From contig NZ_VOEI01000001.1 of assembly GCF_007846095.1 (NCBI RefSeq), forward strand, positions 744,001 to 808,000: a stretch of 64,000 bases of DNA. Reading direction: 5' to 3'. The position numbers and the translations under genes are program-made. How positions within the stretch are numbered: position 1 is the stretch's first letter; every line of letters starts with the position of its first letter. Positions 35,867 through 43,938 of this stretch are shown in pieces. A model generated the notes under the pieces. The model made no database searches. It saw nothing but the letters and a program-made list of their open reading frames with translations, and had not been told where the DNA came from. The DNA comes from Mucilaginibacter achroorhodeus. Lineage in GTDB: Bacteria; Bacteroidota; Bacteroidia; Sphingobacteriales; Sphingobacteriaceae.

Positions 35867-36706
35867 CTACCTATTAGTCCTGTTTACCAGCGCTTGTATC
35901 AACTCTGCGCCGCTCGGGTCACCGGTGCCGGGGAGTTTAACGCCTGCGGCGGAAAGCTCTTTAACAATGCGCTCCTGCAAGGAAATTTTGGTGGTTAGAT
36001 AATTGGCAGGCTCTACCCATACGTTTATAATAAAGCGCATACCATCGTTCTCCAAAGCGCTCACACCTACCCGGGTTATAGGTTCGGTAAGTACCTCGGG
36101 CGTTGATTTTATGATGTTGTTGATGATGTCTTTTACCTTATCTATGTCTGCTGCGTAGCCCAATTTGAGCTCGAAATCCAAGCGACGTTTATGCTCGCGG
36201 GTAATATTTACAATAACTTCGTTAAATAATTTACCATTGGGGATAATTACCGTTTTGTTATCCGCAGTAAGCAGTACAGTATAGAACAACTGGATAGATG
36301 TAACTGTTCCCTCTTGCCCTTGCGCTTTAATGCTGTCCGTTATGGAGAATGGCTTTAACAACAATATCAAAACACCACCTGCAAAGTTTTGCAAAGTACC
36401 CGATAAGGCCAAACCTGCTGCAACACCAAAAGCACCTATCACCGTGTTGATCAGCGTGAGCTCGAACCCTACAATGTTAAGCACGCTGATGATCAGCAGT
36501 ACATACATTCCCGTAATACAAAGACTAAGAATAAAAGGCTGTAAAGATGAATTAACCTTGCGGTTGCTTAAGCGTTGTAATAACCTGGCCCGGATAAATG
36601 ATATTACCCAAAAACCGACAAGTAAAACAATAATACCGAAAGCGTAAACCGGGCCTCTGTTAATGAGCCAACGGTGAAAAATATTGTAGAAAGATTCGAG
36701 CTCCAT
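35867..36706 (-). CDS. Small-conductance mechanosensitive channel family protein
   Basis: 279 residues with three membrane segments (about 18-38, 60-85, 90-115) and the pore-lining stretch FGVAAGLALSGTLQNFAGGVLILL, then a cytoplasmic beta/alpha vestibule. This is the MscS layout; the channel opens on membrane tension to release solutes in hypo-osmotic shock. The length is close to E. coli MscS. It stands alone; the 384-bp gap to groEL holds a terminator and an inverted array. Confidence 0.92.
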   Translation of the reverse strand: MELESFYNIFHRWLINRGPVYAFGIIVLLVGFWVISFIRARLLQRLSNRKVNSSLQPFILSLCITGMYVLLIISVLNIVGFELTLINTVIGAFGVAAGLALSGTLQNFAGGVLILLLKPFSITDSIKAQGQEGTVTSIQLFYTVLLTADNKTVIIPNGKLFNEVIVNITREHKRRLDFELKLGYAADIDKVKDIINNIIKSTPEVLTEPITRVGVSALENDGMRFIINVWVEPANYLTTKISLQERIVKELSAAGVKLPGTGDPSGAELIQALVNRTNR

Positions 36707-36975
36707 AATTGGAGCTAAAAATAATACTATTTATTAACTGTAAAGTGCTACAAATAGCTCGGGGCCTTTATACAGCACCCACTCCACTATCCGGCTGTGT
36801 AAATGTCTCTTTTTATGCACTATTTGTTTCATGCAGCGTTAAAAGCAAAGCCTATGCCCAAAAAACCAAACCCAAATTATGTAACAAACATTTAACACAG
36901 CTTAACGTTTTAGCGCCCTCCAGGACTTTTTGGTGACTAAAATGATACATAAGGGCCAATCAATCACCCAAAAGC

Positions 36976-37018
36976 AAGAAACCCTTGTACGTTTTACCGT
37001 ACAAGGGTTTCTTTTATT
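36976..37018. terminator. Strong 16-bp terminator hairpin after groEL
   Basis: AAGAAACCCTTGTACG (36976-36991) pairs perfectly with CGTACAAGGGTTTCTT (36998-37013) with a 6-nt loop. T-rich DNA lies on both sides. It follows groEL on the minus strand, 73 nt past its stop, and could also serve the plus strand. The rest of the gap 36707-36975 shows no gene I accept. Confidence 0.85.
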
Positions 37019-37026
37019 TAGTCGAT

Positions 37027-37082
37027 AGTCTAAGGTTATAATTCCTAAGTCTTTTTTGACTTTTGGATTTTAACTTTAGACT
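37027..37082. repeat. Empty inverted heptad-array pair after groEL
   Basis: Arms 37027-37051 and 37058-37082 agree as inverted repeats at 20 of 25 positions around a loop of six T. The units are 7 nt long (GACTTTT, GGATTTT, AACTTTA, then GACT). The same GACTTTT/GGATTTT units occur inside ispG at 51966-51993 and 52590-52617. Confidence 0.7.
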
Positions 37083-37090
37083 TAATGATA

Positions 37091-38722
37091 TTACATCATA
37101 CCGCCCATGCCGCCACCCATTGGTGGAGCACCAGCTTTTTCGTCTTCTGGCTCATCTGCTAACACACACTCGGTAGTTAACAACATTGAAGCGATAGAAG
37201 CAGCATTTTCTAATGCAACACGGCTTACTTTAGTTGGGTCAATTACACCAGCACCTATCAGGTTCTCAAACTTGTCGGTACGTGCGTTATAACCGTAGTC
37301 AGCAGAGCCTTCTTTCACTTTTTGAACGATGATAGAACCTTCGATACCTGCGTTCTCACAGATCTGGCGAAGAGGCTCTTCGATAGCACGACGGATGATC
37401 TGGATACCAGTATTCTCATCTTCGTTAGCGCCTTTAAGATCAGTTAATGACGCAACTGCACGGATGAAAGCAACACCACCACCTGCTACGATACCTTCTT
37501 CAACCGCAGCGCGGGTTGCATGTAAAGCATCATCAACACGGTCTTTTTTCTCTTTCATCTCAACTTCAGATGCAGCACCGATGTATAACACGGCAACACC
37601 CCCTGATAGTTTAGCTAAACGCTCTTGTAGTTTTTCTTTGTCGTAATCAGATGTAGTGGTTTCGATCTGTGAACGGATCTCGCCAACACGGCCTTTGATC
37701 TGCTCAGCATCACCTGCACCGTTTACGATAGTAGTATTATCTTTATCGATAGAGATCTTTTCAGCCTGGCCTAACATTGAAAGGTCAGCGCTTTCCAGTT
37801 TGTAACCGCGTTCTTCAGAGATTACGGTACCACCAGTTAATACAGCAATATCCTCTAACATTGCTTTTCTGCGGTCGCCAAAGCCTGGTGCTTTAACAGC
37901 AGCAACTTTTAGTGAACCACGAATTTTGTTAACTACCAAGGTAGCTAACGCTTCGCCGTCTAAGTCTTCAGCAATGATCAAAAGTGGTTTGCCGGTTTGT
38001 ACTTGTTTTTCAAGTATTGGCAACAACTCTTTCATTGAAGAGATCTTTTTATCGTAGATCAAAATGTAAGGGCTTTCTAATTCCACTTCCATTTTATCAG
38101 AATTGGTTACAAAGTACGGAGAAAGGTAACCACGGTCAAACTGCATACCTTCTACAGTTTTAACCTCAGTTTCAGTACCTTTTGCTTCTTCAACGGTGAT
38201 AACACCAGAAGTACCTACTTTTTGCATCGCCTCAGCAATTAACGAACCGATAACCTCGTCATTATTAGCTGAGATAGAACCAACTTGTTTAATTTTGTTA
38301 TTGTCTTCGCCTACAGTTTGTGATTGCTCTTTTAAGTTAGCAACAACCTGCGCAACGGCTTTATCTATACCGCGTTTCAAATCCATTGGGTTTGCACCGG
38401 CAGCAACGTTTTTAATACCCGCAGTAACAATAGCCTGAGCTAAAACAGTTGCTGTAGTAGTACCATCACCTGCTATATCAGCAGTTTTAGACGCTACTTC
38501 TTTAACCATTTGTGCACCCATGTTTTCAATAGGGTCTTTCAGTTCAATTTCTTTTGCTACAGTAACACCATCTTTAGTTACAGCAGGTGAACCAAATTTT
38601 TTGTCAATAATTACGTGACGACCTTTAGGGCCTAAAGTAACTTTTACGGCGTTAGCCAGGATATCAACACCGCGTTTTAGAGTATCGCGGGCTTCAACAT
38701 TATATTTAACTTGTTTTGCCAT
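37091..38722 (-). CDS. groL: Chaperonin GroEL
   Basis: 543 residues, full length. GroEL forms the 14-subunit folding chamber. Visible hallmarks: [28 protein letters not shown], the ATPase [13 protein letters not shown], the [14 protein letters not shown] stretch and the Gly-Met tail GGGMGGMM. It follows groES, with an inverted 8-nt array pair in the 110-bp gap, and is followed by a strong terminator. Confidence 0.98.
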   Translation of the reverse strand: MAKQVKYNVEARDTLKRGVDILANAVKVTLGPKGRHVIIDKKFGSPAVTKDGVTVAKEIELKDPIENMGAQMVKEVASKTADIAGDGTTTATVLAQAIVTAGIKNVAAGANPMDLKRGIDKAVAQVVANLKEQSQTVGEDNNKIKQVGSISANNDEVIGSLIAEAMQKVGTSGVITVEEAKGTETEVKTVEGMQFDRGYLSPYFVTNSDKMEVELESPYILIYDKKISSMKELLPILEKQVQTGKPLLIIAEDLDGEALATLVVNKIRGSLKVAAVKAPGFGDRRKAMLEDIAVLTGGTVISEERGYKLESADLSMLGQAEKISIDKDNTTIVNGAGDAEQIKGRVGEIRSQIETTTSDYDKEKLQERLAKLSGGVAVLYIGAASEVEMKEKKDRVDDALHATRAAVEEGIVAGGGVAFIRAVASLTDLKGANEDENTGIQIIRRAIEEPLRQICENAGIEGSIIVQKVKEGSADYGYNARTDKFENLIGAGVIDPTKVSRVALENAASIASMLLTTECVLADEPEDEKAGAPPMGGGMGGMM

Positions 38723-38740
38723 TTTCTTTGTTCTGTTGTA

Positions 38741-38828
38741 GTGTTATAAAGTTGTAAGGTTTTAAGGTTTGGTGCGGATCGTTGCTGTTGTATTGATTAT
38801 AACATTTCAACGTCCAACCTTTCAACAT
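38741..38828. repeat. Empty inverted array pair with 8-nt period, groES-groEL gap
   Basis: The left arm (38741-38772) has 8-nt units beginning GTT (GTTATAAA, GTTGTAAG and two more). The right arm (about 38795-38828) has inverted, degraded units of the same kind. It resembles the pair at 26133-26219. It sits in the middle of the chaperonin operon. Confidence 0.55.
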
Positions 38829-38832
38829 TTAA

Positions 38833-39129
38833 TTAATTAAAAACTGCGTAAATATCTGTTTCACGCATAATCAAATACTCTTTACCGTCGATATTGATCT
38901 CGGTACCGGCGTATTTGCCATACAACACTTGGTCACCCACTTTAACTAACATTGGAATCAATGTACCTGTGTTATCGGCGTATTTACCAGGGCCAACAGC
39001 TACGATAGTGCCTTTTTGTGGTTTCTCCTGTGCTGTTTCCGGAATGTAGATACCAGAAGCGGTTTTGGTTTCTGCAGCAGCAGCCTCAACAACCACTCTG
39101 TCTGCACTTGGTTTAATGTTTAATGACAT
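38833..39129 (-). CDS. groS: Co-chaperonin GroES
   Basis: 98 residues from the ATG at 39129 (SLNIKPSADRVVVE). A mobile loop (ETKTASGIYIPETAQEKPQ) and the GTIVAVGPGKY signature are present. GroES caps the GroEL ring. A longer frame to 39198 begins with non-family residues and is rejected. First gene of the chaperonin operon; I could not find a CIRCE or other heat-shock operator upstream. Confidence 0.97.
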   Translation of the reverse strand: MSLNIKPSADRVVVEAAAAETKTASGIYIPETAQEKPQKGTIVAVGPGKYADNTGTLIPMLVKVGDQVLYGKYAGTEINIDGKEYLIMRETDIYAVFN

Positions 39130-39323
39130 AGTAATGTTATTTTGAATTATATAATTTAAGTTTTGTGATTTGCTTTTCACAGCAATTGTGCCAAGCAAGC
39201 CGGGGCGCTAAAATTGGCATATTTTTCTGTTTTATTGTCACTTTTTATGGCATTTAGTTACAACCAGTTAAAGTGCACTTAACGCCGGGTGTCATCGTGT
39301 CAGTCGGCAACTTTAATAAACAC

Positions 39324-39353
39324 AAAAGGCTTTGGACGTGTCCAAAGCCTTTT
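39324..39353 (-). terminator. Intrinsic terminator after secG
   Basis: AAAAGGCTTTGGAC (39324-39337) pairs with GTCCAAAGCCTTTT (39340-39353), a 14-bp stem with a very tight loop; the minus strand continues TTTTGTG. It lies 23 nt past the secG stop. Confidence 0.85.
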
Positions 39354-39375
39354 GCCTATATTATTTTACTGCTTG

Positions 39376-39738
39376 TTATTGAGCAGGTTTTTTAGCCGGA
39401 GCCGGTGTATTGGTTGGTGCAGGCATAACCGGGGTTGTAGTTGCAGGCGCTGCAGAAGGTTTAGAAGCTTTTTTGATCTGCTCCATTAACGCAGGGTCTT
39501 CTGATTTTTGTGCACCACCTTTAACAGATACATTAATAACGAGCGACAATACCATAATACCGATTGCCAGTACCCAAGTACCTTTTTCAAGGAAGTCGCC
39601 GGTTTTTTGTACGCCCATTAATTGCGACGAACCTGAAAAGTTTGATGCCAAACCACCGCCTTTAGGGTTTTGGATTAATACGATAAGGCCTAAAAGCACA
39701 CACAAAATTATCGTGATTACGATTAATACTAAATACAT
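39376..39738 (-). CDS. secG: Preprotein translocase subunit SecG
   Basis: 120 residues. Two membrane segments (about 3-22 and 52-72) flank the conserved cytoplasmic loop IQNPKGGGLASNFSG. The tail is Ala/Pro-rich (KKPAQ end). SecG helps SecYE move exported proteins across the inner membrane. The longer C-terminal tail is usual in Bacteroidota. It is the last gene of a run of regulator, lptE, acidic protein and secG. Confidence 0.94.
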   Translation of the reverse strand: MYLVLIVITIILCVLLGLIVLIQNPKGGGLASNFSGSSQLMGVQKTGDFLEKGTWVLAIGIMVLSLVINVSVKGGAQKSEDPALMEQIKKASKPSAAPATTTPVMPAPTNTPAPAKKPAQ

Positions 39739-39749
39739 TTCTTTTTATA

Positions 39750-41642
39750 TCAATTGGTTTTCTTTTCTAACTCTTCAATCCGGGCTGCAAAGTACGTACT
39801 TTTTTCCGGGAATTTCAATATTAATTTTTTATAAGTAGCTATCGCTTTATGATATAGCATTTGGTCGGCATATATACGGGCAAGGGTTTCTGTCACTACT
39901 TCGTTGCTATCTTCAGAGCTGCGCTTGGCCTTATTTTCATTGTCCAGCTTATCTGCCGAAAGCGGCTTTATCTGCGGATCAGTTTGTATAAAGCGTTCGA
40001 TAATAACATCCTCCTTTTTCTCCGGATTAAACTGTACGCGCTCCTGTTCAGGATCACGTTCCACACCGCTTACCGTGGTAAGACTAAATATGTTCTCAAA
40101 ATATTGCTGTTGCAGTTCATCCGGACGTTTTAAATTTTGATTACCGCCGATTGGCACTTGTTGCAAACCCGTCTCAGCATAAGGCCTCAGGTTCTCAGCA
40201 TGCTCTTTACGGGTTTTATCAAGCCACCATAAAAACGTATACGGCATTTTGTCGTCATCATACCGAGACACATGGTTAGGGTCGATATGGCTTGCAGCAG
40301 CTTGTTCGGTATGTGCAGCGGGTTGCTCTGCATGAGTGGCAGGCTGTACCTGATCAGGTACTTTCTGCGCCTCATCAGGTTCAGGCTGCTCCTCCTCTTC
40401 CCGGGGTTTAAACCGTGGCGCTACATAGCCGCTTGCTTCGCGTAATTCATCAAGCTTTTTATCGAAAGACAGGTAATCCCCGCCCACAATACCACCAAGG
40501 ATAAGCTTTTCTTCTTCCTTATGAATGTCGTTTGCTTTATCGTCTTGCGTGGGCTCTACATCACCATCGGGCTGATGGAAAAGCACTTCAGACTGAGGCT
40601 CATCTTCCTCCAAACCGGCTTCGGTAGCAGGTTCGCTAAAGCGATGTTCTGTTGCAGTGTCAGCGTTAGGTTCAGAGGTAACAGGTTTGAAACCAATATC
40701 GTCGATGCCAACTATCTCATCATAAACTTCATCCTCAATTGGTTCTGCCTCTTTAGGCTGCTCATGTTCCTGAGCAGCTGGTGCCTCGCGCTTAGGGAAA
40801 CGTGATGTAAACCTATATTCGTTTACGGCAGGCTGTTCAGCGGCCTGTTCCTCAACTTTGGTTTCTGCAGGTGCTTCGTCGTTTAAATCGTGAGCCGCAG
40901 GTTGCTCAACTGGGGCTTCCGGTAATTGATCAACAGTTACCGGCTCGTTTGCCGGCTCATCTTGTTTTTCCTCAACCTGTTCGCTATCCGCAACCCGGAT
41001 AACCGGTTCTGTTTGGGGCGCTTCAATGGCGGCATTAACAGGCACAAACGGCGCTTCGGCAATTTCCTCTATTGGCTCTTCATCAATGTTATCAGACTCA
41101 GATTTTTCCGGGACGATAACTTCGGTGACGATCTCCCTGCCTTCTTCTGAAACCGGACCTTCCTCAACATCCTGCGGTTCTTCTTCAATAACCGGCTCAG
41201 CTGTTTGAACTTGGGATTCGGCTATCACTTCAGGCTGGCTTTCTTCTTGCGGTGTCTCTACCACCTCTGTCTCTCTAAGCTCTTCGTAAGGATCAACTAA
41301 AACAGCATCTTCTGGTCGCGACCCATCACTTTGTGTTGCTCCGGTATGCTTAGCGCCGTGCGACAGATAAGTAAGATCGGTAATACTTGCTTGTTCAACA
41401 ACCGGCAACTCCTGCGCATTGGTAATGTACTTGTGCAGCAGCCTTGGCGAAATATAAGCAGCTGCCTTGCCGGCAAACTTTCCACCGTTAGCCCTGGTTG
41501 TTAACATATGCAAAACAGCGCTTTGCGGATGGTCGGCAAGCAAACGCTCTAAACTTTGCAATTGCGCAGCGCCATCATCGGCCAGGTTGGCCAACAAGTT
41601 CCAGAAAATTTCTTTTTGCCTGTTATCGATGTATTGATCCAC
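39750..41642 (-). CDS. Acidic low-complexity protein with C-terminal TPR-like motif
   Basis: About 630 residues. The N-terminus (1-85, YIDNRQKEIFWNLLANLADD) and C-terminus (about 575-630, ETLARIYADQMLYHKAIATYKKLILKFP) are structured and TPR-like. The long middle is rich in Glu, Pro, Gln and Ala with short EQPAAH-type repeats. There is no signal peptide. No ATG exists: GTG at 41642 or TTG at 41660 (overlapping the lptE stop) are possible. The gene is conserved in position between lptE and secG in this group, as I recall, suggesting an envelope-linked role, but the function is unknown. Confidence 0.75.
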   Translation of the reverse strand: MDQYIDNRQKEIFWNLLANLADDGAAQLQSLERLLADHPQSAVLHMLTTRANGGKFAGKAAAYISPRLLHKYITNAQELPVVEQASITDLTYLSHGAKHTGATQSDGSRPEDAVLVDPYEELRETEVVETPQEESQPEVIAESQVQTAEPVIEEEPQDVEEGPVSEEGREIVTEVIVPEKSESDNIDEEPIEEIAEAPFVPVNAAIEAPQTEPVIRVADSEQVEEKQDEPANEPVTVDQLPEAPVEQPAAHDLNDEAPAETKVEEQAAEQPAVNEYRFTSRFPKREAPAAQEHEQPKEAEPIEDEVYDEIVGIDDIGFKPVTSEPNADTATEHRFSEPATEAGLEEDEPQSEVLFHQPDGDVEPTQDDKANDIHKEEEKLILGGIVGGDYLSFDKKLDELREASGYVAPRFKPREEEEQPEPDEAQKVPDQVQPATHAEQPAAHTEQAAASHIDPNHVSRYDDDKMPYTFLWWLDKTRKEHAENLRPYAETGLQQVPIGGNQNLKRPDELQQQYFENIFSLTTVSGVERDPEQERVQFNPEKKEDVIIERFIQTDPQIKPLSADKLDNENKAKRSSEDSNEVVTETLARIYADQMLYHKAIATYKKLILKFPEKSTYFAARIEELEKKTN

Positions 41643-41653
41643 TTTTGTTGTTT

Positions 41654-42211
41654 TTACCAATTGGCAAATGCCCTGTTAAAAATATCTTCCGTTAATTGCT
41701 TATTTATATCAGCTATCAAGCCCTGCTCCTGCGAGGCTATGTCACCACTGTAATTTGCAAACCGCGTAAAGGTTTCATCAAAACTAAGGATTTTATCAGG
41801 ATCACTGGTTCTTTTACCATCCTTGTAAATATATTTTACATACTTCACTGCCACTGTGATGGTTAAACGGCTTGCTCCTGCAATGGGTCGTTGCCCGCCG
41901 GTTGTAGCCTCAATTGATATGGGCGCTATACTGTAACCTGTTACAGCGCCGCTAAATACAGCATCGGCATCGCCACGAACTATTTTAATATCAGTGGTAT
42001 TTCGTATCCGTGCTTTTAAAGCTTCGGTAAAGTTCTGACTAAGTGTTGGTACAACCAATTGAGCATTATTTTCAAAAAACTGAACATCCACAGTTTTGAG
42101 ATCGGCAGGGATAGATGCACCTGTTAACGATAATTTATATGAGCATGATGTAAAAAGCAATACCATCACACACATCCCGGTCAATAACTTAAACAACAGC
42201 TTTTTGCTCAT
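41654..42211 (-). CDS. lptE: LPS-assembly lipoprotein LptE
   Basis: 185 residues with a lipoprotein signal (VLLFTSC, Cys at 23) followed by SYKLSLTGASIPADLKTVDVQFFENNA, the typical Bacteroidota LptE opening. LptE plugs the LptD barrel that inserts lipopolysaccharide into the outer leaflet. The second half has VAVKYVKYIYKDG, consistent with the LptE fold. The gene lies 10 nt after the sigma-54 activator and may overlap the start of the following acidic protein. Confidence 0.88.
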   Translation of the reverse strand: MSKKLLFKLLTGMCVMVLLFTSCSYKLSLTGASIPADLKTVDVQFFENNAQLVVPTLSQNFTEALKARIRNTTDIKIVRGDADAVFSGAVTGYSIAPISIEATTGGQRPIAGASRLTITVAVKYVKYIYKDGKRTSDPDKILSFDETFTRFANYSGDIASQEQGLIADINKQLTEDIFNRAFANW

Positions 42212-42221
42212 TTTTTATCTG

Positions 42222-43469
42222 TTATAAATTTAGCTCTTTTATTTTACGATACAAGGTACGCTCAGATATGCCCAATTCATTAGCGGCAAGTTTGCGTTTG
42301 CCCTTGTGCTTTTTAAGCGCCTTGCGTATCAGGTCTGATTCTTTGTCTACCAGTGATAACGATTCTTCAACCTCTTCGGTATGATGAACAATGTCGAAAT
42401 TGTTATTACCGCTGCTGATATTATTGTTCACCGGCTGCTGCAACGTAAACTGAGACTCGGGAATGGTTGCCTGCGGTAGTTCAATATCGCGGTAAAGCTG
42501 GGTAATAGCCTGCGGATGATGCTGGTGGGCATGGCTAACACCACCATGTTCAATAATATCTGCAACCAGTTTTTTTAACTCTACCATATCGCGCTTCATA
42601 TCAAACAGTACTTTGTACAGAATATCGCGTTCAGAGAAATCTTCTTTGGGCTGGTTATCCAAACGCATTGGCAGGTTTGTTCTGCTGGTTTCATGCGGGA
42701 TATAGGTCAATAATGTCTGTGCAGTAATCACGCGGTCACGCTCTAAAACGGCCAACTGTTCTGCCATATTCTTTAGTTGGCGAACGTTTCCGGGCCACGA
42801 ATAATTGATCAGTACCTGCTGCGCATCATCATCTAACTGGATAGGCGGCGTGCGGTATTTATCGGTAAAATCTGACGTAAATTTGCGGAATAACAGGAAG
42901 ATATCTTCTTTACGCTCACGCAAAGGTGGTATCTTCAACGGCACGGTATTTAAACGGTAGTAAAGATCCTCACGAAATTTCCCTGCCTTTACAGCTTCAT
43001 AAACATCAACATTGGTTGCAGCTATTACGCGTACGTTAGTTTTTTCTACTTTGGATGAACCCACCCTGATGTACTGGCCTGATTCAAGAACTCTGAGTAA
43101 GCGCGCTTGCGTACCCAAAGGCATCTCTGCGATCTCATCCAGAAAAATAGTACCACCATTAACTGTTTCAAAGTAACCTTTACGCTCGCCGATAGCGCCG
43201 GTATAGGCACCCTTCTCGTGACCAAAAAGTTCTGAATCGATAGTTCCCTCAGGGATAGCGCCGCAGTTAACCGCTATGAACGGACCATGCTTACGTGCAC
43301 TTATCTGGTGAATGATATGCGAAAAAACCTCTTTACCGCTACCGCTTTCCCCGGTAATTAATACCGAAATATCAGTAGGTGCAACCTGGTTTGCAATATT
43401 TATAGCCCGGTTAAGCAACGGCGAGTTGCCAATGATACCAAAGCGTTGTTTTATTTCTTGAATATCCAT
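42222..43469 (-). CDS. Sigma-54-dependent transcriptional activator lacking a sensor domain
   Basis: 415 residues. An AAA+ domain begins at once (about 10-240): Walker A GESGSGKE, the sigma-54 contact loop GAYTGA (Tyr in place of the usual Phe), Walker B GGTIFLDEIAEMP and the arginine-finger region LYYRLNTVPL. A His/Asn-rich linker precedes a Fis-type helix-turn-helix (LAANELGISERTLYRKIKEL). It should drive RNA polymerase with RpoN. With no receiver or GAF domain its activity must be set otherwise, perhaps by its level. It heads the run including lptE and secG. Confidence 0.92.
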   Translation of the reverse strand: MDIQEIKQRFGIIGNSPLLNRAINIANQVAPTDISVLITGESGSGKEVFSHIIHQISARKHGPFIAVNCGAIPEGTIDSELFGHEKGAYTGAIGERKGYFETVNGGTIFLDEIAEMPLGTQARLLRVLESGQYIRVGSSKVEKTNVRVIAATNVDVYEAVKAGKFREDLYYRLNTVPLKIPPLRERKEDIFLLFRKFTSDFTDKYRTPPIQLDDDAQQVLINYSWPGNVRQLKNMAEQLAVLERDRVITAQTLLTYIPHETSRTNLPMRLDNQPKEDFSERDILYKVLFDMKRDMVELKKLVADIIEHGGVSHAHQHHPQAITQLYRDIELPQATIPESQFTLQQPVNNNISSGNNNFDIVHHTEEVEESLSLVDKESDLIRKALKKHKGKRKLAANELGISERTLYRKIKELNL

Positions 43470-43477
43470 TTAAATAG

Positions 43478-43935
43478 AATCAGGAATCAGGATGTCAGGA
43501 ACCAAGACAAGAAGGTTCGCTCACTTACTGACTCATTTTTTAATCATCTCCTTTAAGTACGTATTCTCTAAAATTGAAGATCATTTTTTTGCAATTCAAT
43601 AACTAAAGCCAAACACTGCTTCAGTTTGTCAGAAGATCCATATTTTCTTCTTTCACAAATAAGTAGTTGCGTTTCTAACTCAAACGACGATGTTAACGAC
43701 GTCGTCAGGAACTCTGCAAAATGTGCTTTGGTCCGCTTACCGGAGCCTTCAGCAATATTTGAGGGTATCGAACACGAACAGCGGTTAAGCTGGTCTATCA
43801 GATTATAGCGCTCCTCAATTGGCAGGCCTTTGCAATAGTCATAAACGAAATCCGTAAGGCCCATTGCCTTTTGCCAAATTCGTAGACTTTTGAAATTATG
43901 TTTCACTCTTGTTTCCTGCCTCTTGTCGTCTTACT
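43478..43935. repeat. Inverted arrays enclosing a four-helix-bundle gene (element C)
   Basis: The left array (43478-43513) has near-7-nt units such as AATCAGG and AACCAAG with one 8-nt unit. The right array (43908-43935), read on the minus strand, has AGTAAGA, CGACAAG, AGGCAGG and AAACAAG. The best inverted match is 12 of 14 positions (43494-43507 with 43907-43920). The right array ends at the GTG start of the enclosed gene. This is the weakest of the three loaded elements. Confidence 0.55.
43568..43906 (-). CDS. Four-helix-bundle protein (S23/IVP family)
   Basis: 112 residues with clear family marks: LRIWQKAMGLTDFVYDY, LPIEERYNLIDQL, SCSIPSNIAEGSGK and SSFELETQLLI. The start is GTG at 43906; an in-frame stop lies upstream and no ATG fits. 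It is the most canonical of the three copies in the window. It sits within element C, codirectional with miaB upstream and the sigma-54 activator downstream. The function of stand-alone members is unknown. Confidence 0.88.
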   Translation of the reverse strand: MKHNFKSLRIWQKAMGLTDFVYDYCKGLPIEERYNLIDQLNRCSCSIPSNIAEGSGKRTKAHFAEFLTTSLTSSFELETQLLICERRKYGSSDKLKQCLALVIELQKNDLQF

Positions 43936-43938
43936 CTC

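Noticed and set aside
36709..36936. Plus-strand open frame of 75 codons before the groEL terminator
   Set aside because: Starts next to the mscS ATG, has no recognisable motif and lies in regulatory DNA; no support as a gene.
39160..39215. Sigma-54-like promoter upstream of groES (TTGGCACAATTGCT on the minus strand)
   Set aside because: The GG and GC elements are 9 nt apart instead of 12, so the spacing does not fit a -24/-12 promoter.
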